Source of the DNA: Opitutales bacterium
GTDB taxonomy: Bacteria; Verrucomicrobiota; Verrucomicrobiia; Opitutales; Seribacteraceae
Assembly (NCBI GenBank): GCA_028042835.1
Contig: JAOFOL010000003.1
Span: 1-64,000 of the forward strand
DNA length: 64,000 bases
Reading direction: 5' to 3'
Shown piece after piece: positions 1 through 8,933 of the stretch. A program made the position numbers and the translations under genes. Every line of letters begins with the position of its first letter. Position 1 is the stretch's first letter. Below the pieces are notes generated by a model. The model was not told the DNA's origin. It searched no databases and was given only the letters and a program-made list of their open reading frames with translations.

Positions 1-1838
1 CCGGGAGTGGGGTCATTATTCGAAAAGATGGCCTGATTGTAACCAATCACCACGTAGCTGGTAAAGCCACCCGTCTAACTTGCCGCCTTTATGATGGTGA
101 AGAAATAATGGCCGATCTCCTCGGTGCTGATGCGATGACAGATCTTGCGGTTCTGAAACTTCGTCTACATGAAAGTAAAAGAGGGACAAAAAAGCTGACA
201 ACCGCAACTTTTGCCAACTCCGATCAAGTAAAAGTGGGTGATACATGTTTCGCCATGGGCAGTCCTGCCGGTCTAACTCAATCTGTTACCCGTGGAATTA
301 TTTCTAACCTCGCAATGATTTCACCCAATGCAGGCAGCTTTAGACTGGATGGAGAAAATGTTGGCGAGTTGGTCAGATGGTTGGGCCATGATGCGGTAAT
401 TTTCCCTGGAAACAGCGGTGGACCACTGGTAAACAAGAATGGAGCTATCATAGGGATTAATGAAGTGGGTATCGGAAGTTTGGGTGGAGCGATCCCTTCT
501 AACTTAGCTAAAGAGGTTTCAAAAGAATTAGCCGAAAAAGGATATGTATCCCGGGCATGGACAGGTCTAGAATGTCAACCCAACCTTGATCTTAACAGTA
601 GTGGTTTGCTTGTATCTGGAGTGATTGATGGATCCCCAGCTGAAAAAGCTGGATTCAAACCCGGAGATATCATCACTCATTTTGGAGAGCAAGCTGTACA
701 GGCCCGGATTCCAGAGGACATACCACTGTTTAATCAAATATCATATGGTGCTGAAATCGGAAAAAACATTCAAGTTAGAGGACTTAGTCATGGAAAAACT
801 AAAAAGTGGAAATTAAAACCAGACCCGAGAGAATCTGCTTTTGCCAAAGAAAAAGAACTAAAAAGTTGGGGGCTCACTGTGCGCAACTTCACTCTGATGT
901 CATCCCTCGAAGCAAGAAGAGAAAATAAAGCAGGTGCCCAGGTTCACTCTGTTGGACGTGGAGGACCTTCATACAGTGCTAAACCGACGCTACTTCGGGG
1001 TGATGTTATCACAGGCGTAGACAAATTCAGCATAAACTCTATTTCAGACTTGCTAGATGCATCTCGCAAAATCACTCGGGGCAAAGGCGAACCCATTCCT
1101 GTACTGGTCAGATTCGAGAGAGGTCTGGCAAAGCTTCTCACAGTTGTAAAAATTGGCCCGGAAGCTGAAGAAAATCAACCACTGGAAGCGTGGAAGCCAT
1201 GGGTAGGCATTTCCACGCAAATCTTAACCCGCGACCTATCTGAGATCTTAGGATTACCACTTACCACTCGGGGCATTCGAATTGCACAGGTTTTCCCTGA
1301 AACACCTGCTGAAAAAGGAGGTTTGTTGGCCGGAGATTTACTTTTTCGAATTGATGGCCAAATTATCATGGCCCACCGTCAAGAAGATGCTGAAGTCTTC
1401 GGGAATATGATCAAGGAGTACCGTACAGATGCTACTATTCAGTTGGCTGGCCTCAGGAATAACTCACCATTAGACTTAAATCTAACTTTAGAAAAGCGCC
1501 CTCCACCTTCCAATGAACTCCCCAAGCTTAAAGAAAAATCCTTCGAGTTTGCCGTCCGCGAACTTTCATTCGCAGATCGGGTAAATGCCAGATTAGATAA
1601 TCAGCACCCAGGCCTTCTTGTCGAAAATGTTGAACCTGCAGGATGGGCCGCTCTAGCTGGTGTACGGCAAGGTGATTTACTTTTACAAATCGATGGAGAG
1701 ATTCAAGTTTCAATCGGTCAGTTCGAATCAACGCTGACAAAACTCATCGAAAATAAATCCAAACGGGTAATATTTTTCGTACGAAGAGGCATTCACACCA
1801 TGTACTTGGAACTCGAACCCGATTGGGACGATAATTAA
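1..1838 (+). CDS. HtrA/DegP-like serine protease with several PDZ domains, 5' end cut by the window
   Basis: The frame is open from base 3, upstream of the first ATG listed at 108, and gives at least 611 residues; the signal peptide and true start lie outside the window. A trypsin-like domain opens the visible part: His in 'GLIVTNHHV' (about residue 17 of the fragment), Asp in 'MTDLAVLKL' (about 47) and Ser in 'GNSGGPL' (about 138), so the catalytic triad is complete. After it come about four PDZ-like segments, the clearest containing 'AGFKPGDII', 'GGLLAGDLLF' and 'AGVRQGDLLLQIDG'. Classical DegP has two PDZ domains, so this is a longer, multi-PDZ envelope protease. It probably degrades or refolds misfolded exported proteins (family knowledge). 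Only 18 bases separate it from a dead protease paralogue, and both are probably co-transcribed. Confidence 0.9.
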   Translation, partial: GSGVIIRKDGLIVTNHHVAGKATRLTCRLYDGEEIMADLLGADAMTDLAVLKLRLHESKRGTKKLTTATFANSDQVKVGDTCFAMGSPAGLTQSVTRGIISNLAMISPNAGSFRLDGENVGELVRWLGHDAVIFPGNSGGPLVNKNGAIIGINEVGIGSLGGAIPSNLAKEVSKELAEKGYVSRAWTGLECQPNLDLNSSGLLVSGVIDGSPAEKAGFKPGDIITHFGEQAVQARIPEDIPLFNQISYGAEIGKNIQVRGLSHGKTKKWKLKPDPRESAFAKEKELKSWGLTVRNFTLMSSLEARRENKAGAQVHSVGRGGPSYSAKPTLLRGDVITGVDKFSINSISDLLDASRKITRGKGEPIPVLVRFERGLAKLLTVVKIGPEAEENQPLEAWKPWVGISTQILTRDLSEILGLPLTTRGIRIAQVFPETPAEKGGLLAGDLLFRIDGQIIMAHRQEDAEVFGNMIKEYRTDATIQLAGLRNNSPLDLNLTLEKRPPPSNELPKLKEKSFEFAVRELSFADRVNARLDNQHPGLLVENVEPAGWAALAGVRQGDLLLQIDGEIQVSIGQFESTLTKLIENKSKRVIFFVRRGIHTMYLELEPDWDDN

Positions 1839-1856
1839 TCACAAAGCAGAAATTAT

Positions 1857-2618
1857 ATGAAAACATTTCTTTTCTCATTCGTACTTTTACTACCCTTCCT
1901 TGTTTTTGCCGAACCCCACGAAAATGTGTGGAAAAAACTTCTTAAAAAAAAGGCAGATTGTGTCACCTGGGTATCAATCACCATGCGGGTCGAAGTTAGT
2001 GCTGGAGGCAGAAGTATGCCTCCTCAGGAACAGAAACTGGAAGCCCTTGGAACTATCCTTGCGGAAGATGGACTCACCGTGTTATCGCTAAGCACCGTTG
2101 ACCCAAGATCAAAAATCCTTTCCCGTATCCGTACAAGTGGAGCATCTGTGCAAGTTAATTACACCGAGGTTTTAATATTGATGCCTGATGGCTCTGAAAT
2201 TCCCGCTAAAATTTTGCTGAAAGATAATGACCTAGATTTAGCATTTGTTCTACCTTTGGAAAACAAAGATGAACAGGCAAAAGGTACCAGTAAAAAATTC
2301 TCCTTTATACCCAACCAGGCTACCAGACCATCTACCCCTACTGTTCTTGATGAAGTTGTTTCTATGAGTAAACTCGGTAGAAATCTCTACCGTCAATCGA
2401 CCCTCAGACGAGGATGGGTAAATGCAGTTATCGAGAAACCCCGCCAGTATTATGTAATTGAGAACACCACTCCGGGTACGCCTGTATTTAACAAAGAAGG
2501 AATATGGTTAGGTATAGTAGTTTATAAAATGGAACGCGGAAGACCGTCTGCAGTCGTAACCCTTCCAGCTAAAGACATCCTGGAAATAGCCGAACAAGTC
2601 CGCACTCGTACTCCTTGA
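1857..2618 (+). CDS. Secreted trypsin-fold pseudoprotease
   Basis: 253 residues with a signal peptide (hydrophobic run LFSFVLLLPFLVFA, cleavage near residue 18). It can be laid beside the upstream HtrA protein: 'GTILAEDGLTVLSLSTVD' stands where the protease has the His strand, 'DNDLDLAFVLP' matches the Asp strand, and 'TTPGTPVFNKEG' replaces 'GNSGGPLVNKNG'. His and Ser are therefore both lost while the Asp position is kept. No PDZ domain is present. I infer a non-catalytic binding partner, inhibitor or adaptor of the upstream protease; that role is not shown by the sequence. The ATG at 1857 is chosen because it begins a proper signal peptide. Confidence 0.75.
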   Translation: MKTFLFSFVLLLPFLVFAEPHENVWKKLLKKKADCVTWVSITMRVEVSAGGRSMPPQEQKLEALGTILAEDGLTVLSLSTVDPRSKILSRIRTSGASVQVNYTEVLILMPDGSEIPAKILLKDNDLDLAFVLPLENKDEQAKGTSKKFSFIPNQATRPSTPTVLDEVVSMSKLGRNLYRQSTLRRGWVNAVIEKPRQYYVIENTTPGTPVFNKEGIWLGIVVYKMERGRPSAVVTLPAKDILEIAEQVRTRTP

Positions 2619-2669
2619 GTTTTCCATTGCGATAATGTTTATCTCACGCTTAGATTAAGCTTCAGATCT

Positions 2670-3947
2670 ATGAACACGCACCGTTGCAAAAATTTCACTA
2701 AGCATGCCCTTATCTCATGGCTTTGTCTCTTCTTGTCTTTTGCCTGCACCGAGAAAAAACTAGGCCCTGATGATGTTGAATATCGAAAAGATGATAATGG
2801 GAGCCTCATTCTTTACCAAATAGAAAGCAATGAACCCTTCGGTACTGATGAGGAAGCATACATTGTCAGTGATTATAAAAATGGTAACAAACACTACAGC
2901 ATTTCATTTCTAAACGGATTAAAAGATGGGCCTTTTACCTTTTGGCAAAAAAATAAACTTCCACTGGTCTCCGGTTACTACACAAAAGGTAAGAAAAATG
3001 GACTCTTCATTGCCTACGGTAAAATTGGTGAGATCGTTTATGAAAAAACATATGGAATGGGTGAATTGGATGGAAACTTCTCCCTTTACTACCCTGCTTC
3101 CAATCACGATCTTTTTCGATACAAAGCAGAACTAGAAAAAAAAGACCTGAAGCCTGGAGAATTAAAAGTTAAAAATCATCTTCGCCTTAAAACCCAATTT
3201 AAAAACGGGAACCCAAATGGTTCCTACCAGGCCTATATTCACCCACGTGGAAAAAATCTCAGCTTAAAGGAACTTATTAAAGAAGAAGGGTCTTTTAATG
3301 AAGAAGGCTTGTTATCTAAACAACAATTTCGATACTTCCCTCGTACATCTGGACTTGGCGTTGTCTTACCTGTACTCGGAAGACTGGAAGAGGTTTTTCA
3401 ACCCAACGAACTAGGTTTTTCTGAAGCTATTGACCAAGCATCTGATGAAATAGCCAAAATACCAGCGTACCGGAACCCTAAGAATTTGCCGGCATATGTT
3501 TACACTTTGGATGACAAGGGGAACGAGATTGTCCCTATCTGGTCTACTCATATAAATAAATTTGCAATCCGGAATATGGATGGATACCTCCTACCTGATC
3601 GGTTTGAGCCCAAGTACGAATACTTCACTCGTAAAGCAAAACCATCCGCAGTAAAGCTTGTGCAAGCCTTAGATTTAAGCGGAGACCCCAACCTTTCATA
3701 TTACGAGAAAAAAGGAGGGGCGGTTGAAGTTGTCGGGCTTGATTCGGAAAATGTTATCGTTGATATTCTATGGAGCAGCCGCGAAAATAATGAAGTAATT
3801 CCTCTTGATGAGCGAATTAATGCCCGTCGCACTAGAATTCGTAGAACCTGGAACGATGGATTTGCAAGAGAAGCCGATTGGTTACTTCGCAATGGAAGCC
3901 AACTTTCCCTACGAGCACAGGATGAAATGTCTCGCTTTGGGATTTAA
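2670..3947 (+). CDS. MORN-repeat lipoprotein
   Basis: 425 residues. The N-terminus is hydrophobic and ends in 'FLSFACTEKK', a plausible but imperfect lipobox, so the mature protein probably starts at that Cys in the envelope. Residues about 65-180 hold repeats of the form 'NGLKDGPFTFW', 'KGKKNGLFIAYG', 'GELDGNFSLYYP' and 'NGNPNGSYQAY', typical of MORN repeats and of the YwqK-like antitoxin-repeat family. The C-terminal half is not recognised. MORN repeats form beta-hairpin scaffolds, and no enzymatic function can be assigned. It follows the protease pair on the same strand after 51 bases. Confidence 0.6.
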   Translation: MNTHRCKNFTKHALISWLCLFLSFACTEKKLGPDDVEYRKDDNGSLILYQIESNEPFGTDEEAYIVSDYKNGNKHYSISFLNGLKDGPFTFWQKNKLPLVSGYYTKGKKNGLFIAYGKIGEIVYEKTYGMGELDGNFSLYYPASNHDLFRYKAELEKKDLKPGELKVKNHLRLKTQFKNGNPNGSYQAYIHPRGKNLSLKELIKEEGSFNEEGLLSKQQFRYFPRTSGLGVVLPVLGRLEEVFQPNELGFSEAIDQASDEIAKIPAYRNPKNLPAYVYTLDDKGNEIVPIWSTHINKFAIRNMDGYLLPDRFEPKYEYFTRKAKPSAVKLVQALDLSGDPNLSYYEKKGGAVEVVGLDSENVIVDILWSSRENNEVIPLDERINARRTRIRRTWNDGFAREADWLLRNGSQLSLRAQDEMSRFGI

Positions 3948-3966
3948 TAAATTCTCCTTTTAAAAT

Positions 3967-4983
3967 CTAGGGTTCGAGCGAATCGAAAGGATTTATGTCC
4001 GGAGACTTTCCCTTAGTAGGATTGTTTGGATTTGCACTTGGGGGAACTCCATCAAATGGGTTGGAAGGACTTGCATCCTTGGGTGCAACTTGATCAAAAG
4101 GACTTTGAGTAGGCATTGCTGAATCAAATGGGTTTGTTGTTGGAGCAGACTGTTCAAATGGATTAACCGTACCTCCACTTTTAGGAACGCTGTCAAAAGG
4201 ATTTGCCCCACTTGGCGGCTTGGGTGCGACAGCATCAAACGGATTTAAGGTACCCCCGGGAGGTGCCACCGAATCAAATGGGTTAGGCTTCTTGTCGTTG
4301 AGCATATCAAATGGATTGACGGGTTTAGTTTTGAATGAATCTTTTACACCTCCGGGAGGTCCCAACCATGGTGGGACATCCTCTAATTCATAAAAAGGCT
4401 TAAAAGAAATTTCTTCACGGGTCACCAAACGGGTGATCCGGGGACGCAATTGATAATTCCATTCAAAAAGGATTGGGTCTGTCGGTTTGTGCTCCCGCAA
4501 AGGTTCGATCACCTGATGATCATACCCTCCTCCATTTTTAGGATATCCACCAACCCAGGGCAAATAGAAGCGCCATGGAATTTGTTCATCTGAATTTTGG
4601 ACATCAATCCAACGATCTCCAATCTCAAGCAGATAGCCCTCGAACATACCACTTGTTTTTGAAGGTCGAAGAATCTCAATTTCATTTGCCCGTAAATGTC
4701 CATCCCAATGCCAACTTAGAGAAACACGGTTTCCGACAATCACCTCTTCGAAACGGCTAAGCATAGCCCGGTTAAAACCACCGCCCCGAGATGGCCCCAA
4801 TCCCTGCCATGGTGCAAGATAGCGATGGGCATATCCTTTATCATCTTTAACCTCGATCCAAAATTCACCCTTGGAAACCAGAATTCCCTGTAAATGCCCT
4901 TTTTGAAGTAAAGGACGATCCACTGACCAGACTGTCTGGACAAGCAGAAAAAAGATACCCAGATAAACTTGCTTAAACTTCAC
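3967..4983 (-). CDS. Secreted protein with a duplicated domain and NPFD repeats
   Basis: 338 residues starting at a GTG that overlaps the stop codon of the upstream aldehyde dehydrogenase gene by 11 bases. A signal peptide is visible (VYLGIFFLLVQTVWS). Residues about 28-107 and 112-190 are diverged copies of one unit: 'GILVSKGEFWIEV...GGGFN' and 'GYLLEIGDRWIDV...GGGYD', each followed by a short basic strand. From about residue 220 the chain is disordered, Pro/Gly/Asn-rich, and carries nine copies of a tetrapeptide, eight NPF[DE] and one SPFD, spaced roughly 10-18 residues apart; the last lies four residues from the C-terminus. No function is assigned. NPF tripeptides are the ligands of eukaryotic EH domains, which may be coincidence. 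Confidence 0.65.
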   Translation of the reverse strand: MKFKQVYLGIFFLLVQTVWSVDRPLLQKGHLQGILVSKGEFWIEVKDDKGYAHRYLAPWQGLGPSRGGGFNRAMLSRFEEVIVGNRVSLSWHWDGHLRANEIEILRPSKTSGMFEGYLLEIGDRWIDVQNSDEQIPWRFYLPWVGGYPKNGGGYDHQVIEPLREHKPTDPILFEWNYQLRPRITRLVTREEISFKPFYELEDVPPWLGPPGGVKDSFKTKPVNPFDMLNDKKPNPFDSVAPPGGTLNPFDAVAPKPPSGANPFDSVPKSGGTVNPFEQSAPTTNPFDSAMPTQSPFDQVAPKDASPSNPFDGVPPSANPNNPTKGKSPDINPFDSLEP

Positions 4984-6532
4984 ATCGATTTATTGACAAT
5001 GGGTTACCTTCCTTTAGTTCTGCAGGTAACCAGTCATCTGGAAACCCTTGATAACAAACCGGCCGGGCAAAACGTAAAACCGCTCCTGTACCAACAGAAG
5101 TTGACCGACCATCAGTGGTCGCAGGGTAAGGCCCACCGTGGACGATTGCTTCACAAACTTCAACCCCTGTGGGAAATTGATTAAAAAGAATTCGTCCCGC
5201 TTTCAATTCAAGGTGATCGATCAGTAATTCCTGAGATTTGAGATCTTGCTTCTCTCCAAAAATAGACACGGTTAGCTGACCCTCAAGGTATTGAACCAAA
5301 TCGAGTAACTGATCGACGGAATCATAAGATACAAGCAGAGTGGATGGACCAAAAACTTCTTCCATCATCGAAGAATCTCTAGAAAAATCAGCGATTGAGG
5401 TACGTAAAACGCAGGGACCAGCATAACTGCTCTTACCATCACATTCACTTTCAAATTCATACTCAACCTTCACTCCCTCGCAACTAGCCAAACTTGATAA
5501 GCCTTGTTTATATGATTCACAAATCCCTTGATGAAGCATCGGGCATGACTCCACACTTTTCATTTTTTCAACATAAGCAGAGATTAATTTATCTCCAAAC
5601 TCACCACCAGGATGAAATACAATGCCAGGATTGGTACAAAATTGTCCAACCCCCAAGGTCGCTGAACCCATAAGTCCCGTGGTAAACTCTTCGATCCGCT
5701 CACGATTCATCCCTGGGAGGAGAAAGACAGGATTAATACTACTCATCTCTGCAAAAACAGGGATGGGTTCTTCTCTCGCATTCGCCAGATCAAACAATGC
5801 ACGGCCACCCGCTCTCGATCCTGTAAACCCGACCGCCTTGATTTGAGCATTCTTCACCAAGGACTGCCCGACCGACCTACCCTCTCCAAACATCAAGGAA
5901 AAAGCACCTTCTGGCCACTCACATTTCTTAAGAGTACTGACTACCACCTGACCTACCAAAAGTGCGGTTCCAGGATGTGCGTGATGGGCCTTTACAATGA
6001 CCGGGCAACCTGCGGCCCATGCAGATGCAGAGTCCCCACCTGCAACCGAGAAAGCCAAAGGGAAATTACTCGCACAAAAAACGGCCACCGGGCCGATTGG
6101 TCTTAACATCGCACGCAAATCAGGCTTGGGCAATGGTTCACGATTGGGTTGAGCGCGATCGATACGGGCGTCTACCCAGTGCCCTTCTTCTACTAATTTT
6201 GCAAACATTCTTAGCTGCCCACAAGTCCTGCCGGTTTCTGCTCGAACACGAGGCTCTGGCAAACCAGTCTCCGCAGTCATCACCGGAACTAAATTTTCAA
6301 CGATTGCTGCAATTCCATCTGCAAGGGTTCGTAAAAATACAGCTTTCTCAGCACCACTAATCTGAGACAATGGAATCGATGCCTGATTAGCTAGACGGCA
6401 AGCATCCATAACCTCTTCCTCCGAAGCCATAGCATAGTTTGTGGGCAATTCCTCTCCATTGGCCGGGTTGGTTGCCTGAAAGGTTTTGGCACTGGCATCG
6501 CCTCGAGAGTATCCAATTAGTGAGCTTTCCAT
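4973..6532 (-). CDS. Alpha-ketoglutarate semialdehyde dehydrogenase (2,5-dioxovalerate dehydrogenase family)
   Basis: 519 residues, full length for the NADP-dependent 2,5-dioxopentanoate dehydrogenase branch of aldehyde dehydrogenases. The cofactor-binding 'GFTGSRAGGRALFD' motif, the general-base Glu in 'VFAEMSS' and the nucleophile Cys in 'GVGQFCTNPG' are visible. It oxidises 2-oxoglutarate semialdehyde to 2-oxoglutarate. The next gene upstream on the same strand encodes a fumarylacetoacetase-fold dehydratase-like protein, 33 bases away, which would supply the semialdehyde from a 2-keto-3-deoxy-pentonate. Together they form the lower half of a Weimberg-type oxidative pentose route feeding the TCA cycle. 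Substrate identity is inferred from family and neighbour. Confidence 0.85.
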   Translation of the reverse strand: MESSLIGYSRGDASAKTFQATNPANGEELPTNYAMASEEEVMDACRLANQASIPLSQISGAEKAVFLRTLADGIAAIVENLVPVMTAETGLPEPRVRAETGRTCGQLRMFAKLVEEGHWVDARIDRAQPNREPLPKPDLRAMLRPIGPVAVFCASNFPLAFSVAGGDSASAWAAGCPVIVKAHHAHPGTALLVGQVVVSTLKKCEWPEGAFSLMFGEGRSVGQSLVKNAQIKAVGFTGSRAGGRALFDLANAREEPIPVFAEMSSINPVFLLPGMNRERIEEFTTGLMGSATLGVGQFCTNPGIVFHPGGEFGDKLISAYVEKMKSVESCPMLHQGICESYKQGLSSLASCEGVKVEYEFESECDGKSSYAGPCVLRTSIADFSRDSSMMEEVFGPSTLLVSYDSVDQLLDLVQYLEGQLTVSIFGEKQDLKSQELLIDHLELKAGRILFNQFPTGVEVCEAIVHGGPYPATTDGRSTSVGTGAVLRFARPVCYQGFPDDWLPAELKEGNPLSINRCEV

Positions 6533-6565
6533 ATTTTTAATGTAGAAGTTTTAAATTACAGTCAT

Positions 6566-7402
6566 TCAATGACCAACAAAATTTATCAATGTACCAATGG
6601 ATTCGATCTCTATAGAAACTTTATCCTCGGCCATTAGAGTAAAATCTGTTCCGGGCACGATTCCTGTTCCTGTCATCAGAAAAACCCCACCAGGAAATGA
6701 AGTTTCTCGAAACAAAAAACTTACAAGTTCCTCCGGAGAACGTTTCATTTGTTCAAGACTGGTCTGATCAGAAAAGACTTCCGATCCAGACCGTTCAATC
6801 GTCATTTCAATTTTCGTTTTCGAAGACAAAGGCTCCTCCGGTACGTATAAGCAGGGACCGAGGCAGGCACACCCATCAAATGTCTTGGCTTGCGGAAGAT
6901 AGAGGGGGTTTTCGCCTTCAATGCTGCGAGATGACACATCATTTCCGGCTGTATATCCTACTATCTTACCCGAAGATGTTACAAATAAGGTAAGTTCAGG
7001 TTCCGGAACATCCCAAGTCGAATCTTTTCGAATACGGAACTCCTTTCCTGGTCCCACCGTCCGTGCAGGTGTTGCCTTAAAAAAAATTTCCGGACGATCC
7101 GCTCCATAAACCCGACTATAAAAGTCACCGCCACCTGCATCCTTGGATTCTTCCATTCTTGCCAACCTACTAGAATGATAAGTCACTCCTGCTGCCCAAA
7201 TCTCCTGAGATCCAATCGGTGTCAATAGACGGTTTTCGTCTAAACCATCATGCAAAACCTGCCCTTCTTTCCATGCACTCATTAATGCACTATGTAAATC
7301 CTCACGATCAATAAAATCATTCCACGAGGTGTCAATTTGGATTGATTTGAAAACTTTTTCATTTTCTAAAATAACGCCATCAATTGACCGGTAGAGTTTC
7401 AT
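6566..7402 (-). CDS. Fumarylacetoacetase-family 2-keto-3-deoxy-pentonate dehydratase (probable)
   Basis: 278 residues from the ATG giving MKLYRS; the track's earlier ATG adds four residues (MIAN) and cannot be excluded. The fold signature is clear: 'WDVPEPELTL' with metal-binding acidic residues, 'GNDVSSRSIEGENPL', 'AKTFDGCACLGP' and 'TGTGIVPG'. These match the KdaD/XylX-type branch, which dehydrates 2-keto-3-deoxy-D-arabinonate to 2-oxoglutarate semialdehyde. Pairing with the downstream semialdehyde dehydrogenase supports this over a true fumarylacetoacetate hydrolase. Upstream sugar dehydrogenase and pentonate dehydratase genes are not in the window, so the pathway is incomplete here. Confidence 0.75.
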   Translation of the reverse strand: MKLYRSIDGVILENEKVFKSIQIDTSWNDFIDREDLHSALMSAWKEGQVLHDGLDENRLLTPIGSQEIWAAGVTYHSSRLARMEESKDAGGGDFYSRVYGADRPEIFFKATPARTVGPGKEFRIRKDSTWDVPEPELTLFVTSSGKIVGYTAGNDVSSRSIEGENPLYLPQAKTFDGCACLGPCLYVPEEPLSSKTKIEMTIERSGSEVFSDQTSLEQMKRSPEELVSFLFRETSFPGGVFLMTGTGIVPGTDFTLMAEDKVSIEIESIGTLINFVGH

Positions 7403-7514
7403 ATTCGCTATCATTAGGGATTAGAGAAATAATTCAAACGATAAAAGTAATATAAGTTGAAACAGACATACTTGGAAATTACCGTTTGCTCATACCTTAT
7501 TTTGATAGCCCATT

Positions 7515-8204
7515 ATGAATACTAATCCAAAATTGCTCCTATTGATGATTACCTGCTCTACCTTTTGGGAGCCAAACCTGTTTGCAAAATCCAAGAATCC
7601 TGAAGCGGAAAGATTTAAAGATAGTTTCATAAAATTTAATCAGGAAGATAATAAACAGAAATCTAAATTCACCAACCTCACTCTCTTTACGGGAAGTTCA
7701 AGTATTAGAAGATGGCATTCATTATCCTCTGACTTCCCTCAGGTTAATTTACTTAACCGAGGATTTGGAGGAGCACACATCTCGGATGTCCTACACTTTT
7801 ACGATCAACTATTTCTTACCTACCGACCAAAGATGATCGTTCTCTATTGCGGAGAAAATGATTTATGGTCAGGGAAAACAGTAAAGCAAGTACACCACGA
7901 CTTTCATACTTTATGGATCCGAATCCAAAAAGATTTACCCAGCACTTCACTTATTTATCTATCCTGCAAACCATCACCAAAACGTATTTCAAAGTGGCAA
8001 ACTTACCAGGCCCTTAATCTAAGAATAAAGAATAAATGCCTGCAGGACCCGCAATTATATTTCGTCGATCTTACCCCCACCCTACTTCGACCAAATTTAA
8101 CTTTTTATCCAGGACTTTGGGACTCAGATAATCTTCATGTGAATCAAGCTGGTTACGATCGTTGGAAAAATTGGTTAAAACCAATACTCTACGCACAAAA
8201 ATAA
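7515..8204 (+). CDS. Secreted SGNH/GDSL-type hydrolase
   Basis: 229 residues with an N-terminal hydrophobic segment (KLLLLMITCSTF), so probably exported. All SGNH blocks are present: 'FTGSSSIRRW' with the nucleophile Ser, 'NRGFGGAHI' with the oxyanion Gly, 'YCGENDLW' with the Asn, and 'DNLHVNQAGY' with the catalytic Asp and His. The family cleaves esters, commonly acetyl groups from polysaccharides; among sulfatase genes, a carbohydrate-esterase role is a reasonable inference. The gene is divergent from the pentonate genes across a 112-base gap that must hold both promoters. A run of 10 C lies 26 bases after its stop. Confidence 0.85.
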   Translation: MNTNPKLLLLMITCSTFWEPNLFAKSKNPEAERFKDSFIKFNQEDNKQKSKFTNLTLFTGSSSIRRWHSLSSDFPQVNLLNRGFGGAHISDVLHFYDQLFLTYRPKMIVLYCGENDLWSGKTVKQVHHDFHTLWIRIQKDLPSTSLIYLSCKPSPKRISKWQTYQALNLRIKNKCLQDPQLYFVDLTPTLLRPNLTFYPGLWDSDNLHVNQAGYDRWKNWLKPILYAQK

Positions 8205-8229
8205 TTTTCCGTCTGTGCCACCCGGCATT

Positions 8230-8239
8230 CCCCCCCCCC
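8230..8239. repeat. Poly-C tract of 10 bases, intergenic
   Basis: Ten consecutive C between the 3' ends of the SGNH hydrolase and pyrE genes. It lies outside coding sequence and does not form an obvious hairpin. A homopolymer of this length is prone to slippage and to sequencing error. One other run of this kind (10 G) is present in the window, inside a gene. Confidence 0.9.
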
Positions 8240-8288
8240 TAGAGATAAACACCTTACCAATTTACTTTTTCTAAAGGAATTCTTTAGA

Positions 8289-8861
8289 TTAACTACCCGG
8301 TTTGGTGATGGGTATATCGGCAAGTTCAAGGGGTAATTGATCTGCTTGATAAGTAGGGAAGGATAATTCAGCCAAGCTCATAAAAGGGGTGCCGAAATCC
8401 GGGGCACCTCCACTACGATCAACAATAACGGTTACCGCAACTGGGATTCCTCCTTGATCTCTAACGATTTTCAAAGCTTCCTCCACGCGACCTCCCCGTG
8501 TAACCACATCTTCAGTGATTAAAACCTTTTCCCCCTTGCGAATTTTAAACCCCCTGCGCAGAGCAAGATCGTCGTCCTGTTTTTCAAGAAAAATATATCG
8601 CTTAGCAGCTTGCCGGGCAATTTCCTGACCAATTACTAAACCTCCCATCGCGGGGGCAACCACGGTTTCAAATTCAAACTCTGCAACTTTATCCAAAGTC
8701 AGTTCTGCCATACGGGTAACAGCTGCCATATCTTGGCAAACCTGTGCACATTGAAAAAAATGTCCGCTATGTAAACCGGAACGGAGCACAAAATGACCTT
8801 TCAACAAGGCACCCGTTTTTTCAAATAAGTGGAGAACTTCTTCTTTCGCATCCATATGCAA
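8289..8861 (-). CDS. pyrE: Orotate phosphoribosyltransferase
   Basis: About 190 residues, normal family length; the start is either MHMDAKEE or two codons later at MDAKEE. It carries the PRPP-binding loop 'VLITEDVVTRGG', preceded by 'VVAPAMGGLVIG' and 'YIFLEKQDDDLALRRGF'. The enzyme joins orotate and PRPP to give OMP in de novo pyrimidine synthesis, in the cytoplasm. It stands alone, not with other pyr genes. A short inverted repeat TCTAAAG-GAATT-CTTTAGA abuts the stop codon but has no clear U-tract. Confidence 0.92.
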   Translation of the reverse strand: MHMDAKEEVLHLFEKTGALLKGHFVLRSGLHSGHFFQCAQVCQDMAAVTRMAELTLDKVAEFEFETVVAPAMGGLVIGQEIARQAAKRYIFLEKQDDDLALRRGFKIRKGEKVLITEDVVTRGGRVEEALKIVRDQGGIPVAVTVIVDRSGGAPDFGTPFMSLAELSFPTYQADQLPLELADIPITKPGS

Positions 8862-8933
8862 ATACCACTAAGTGGAAGTTGATAATTGCCAAGCAAGAGT
8901 TATTCGCAACCGCTTATTTTAAAAGTGGAAAAA

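Noticed and set aside
8270-8288. Inverted repeat TCTAAAG-GAATT-CTTTAGA as a pyrE terminator
   Set aside because: It directly abuts the stop codon and has only an A-run, not a T-run, in the direction of pyrE transcription.
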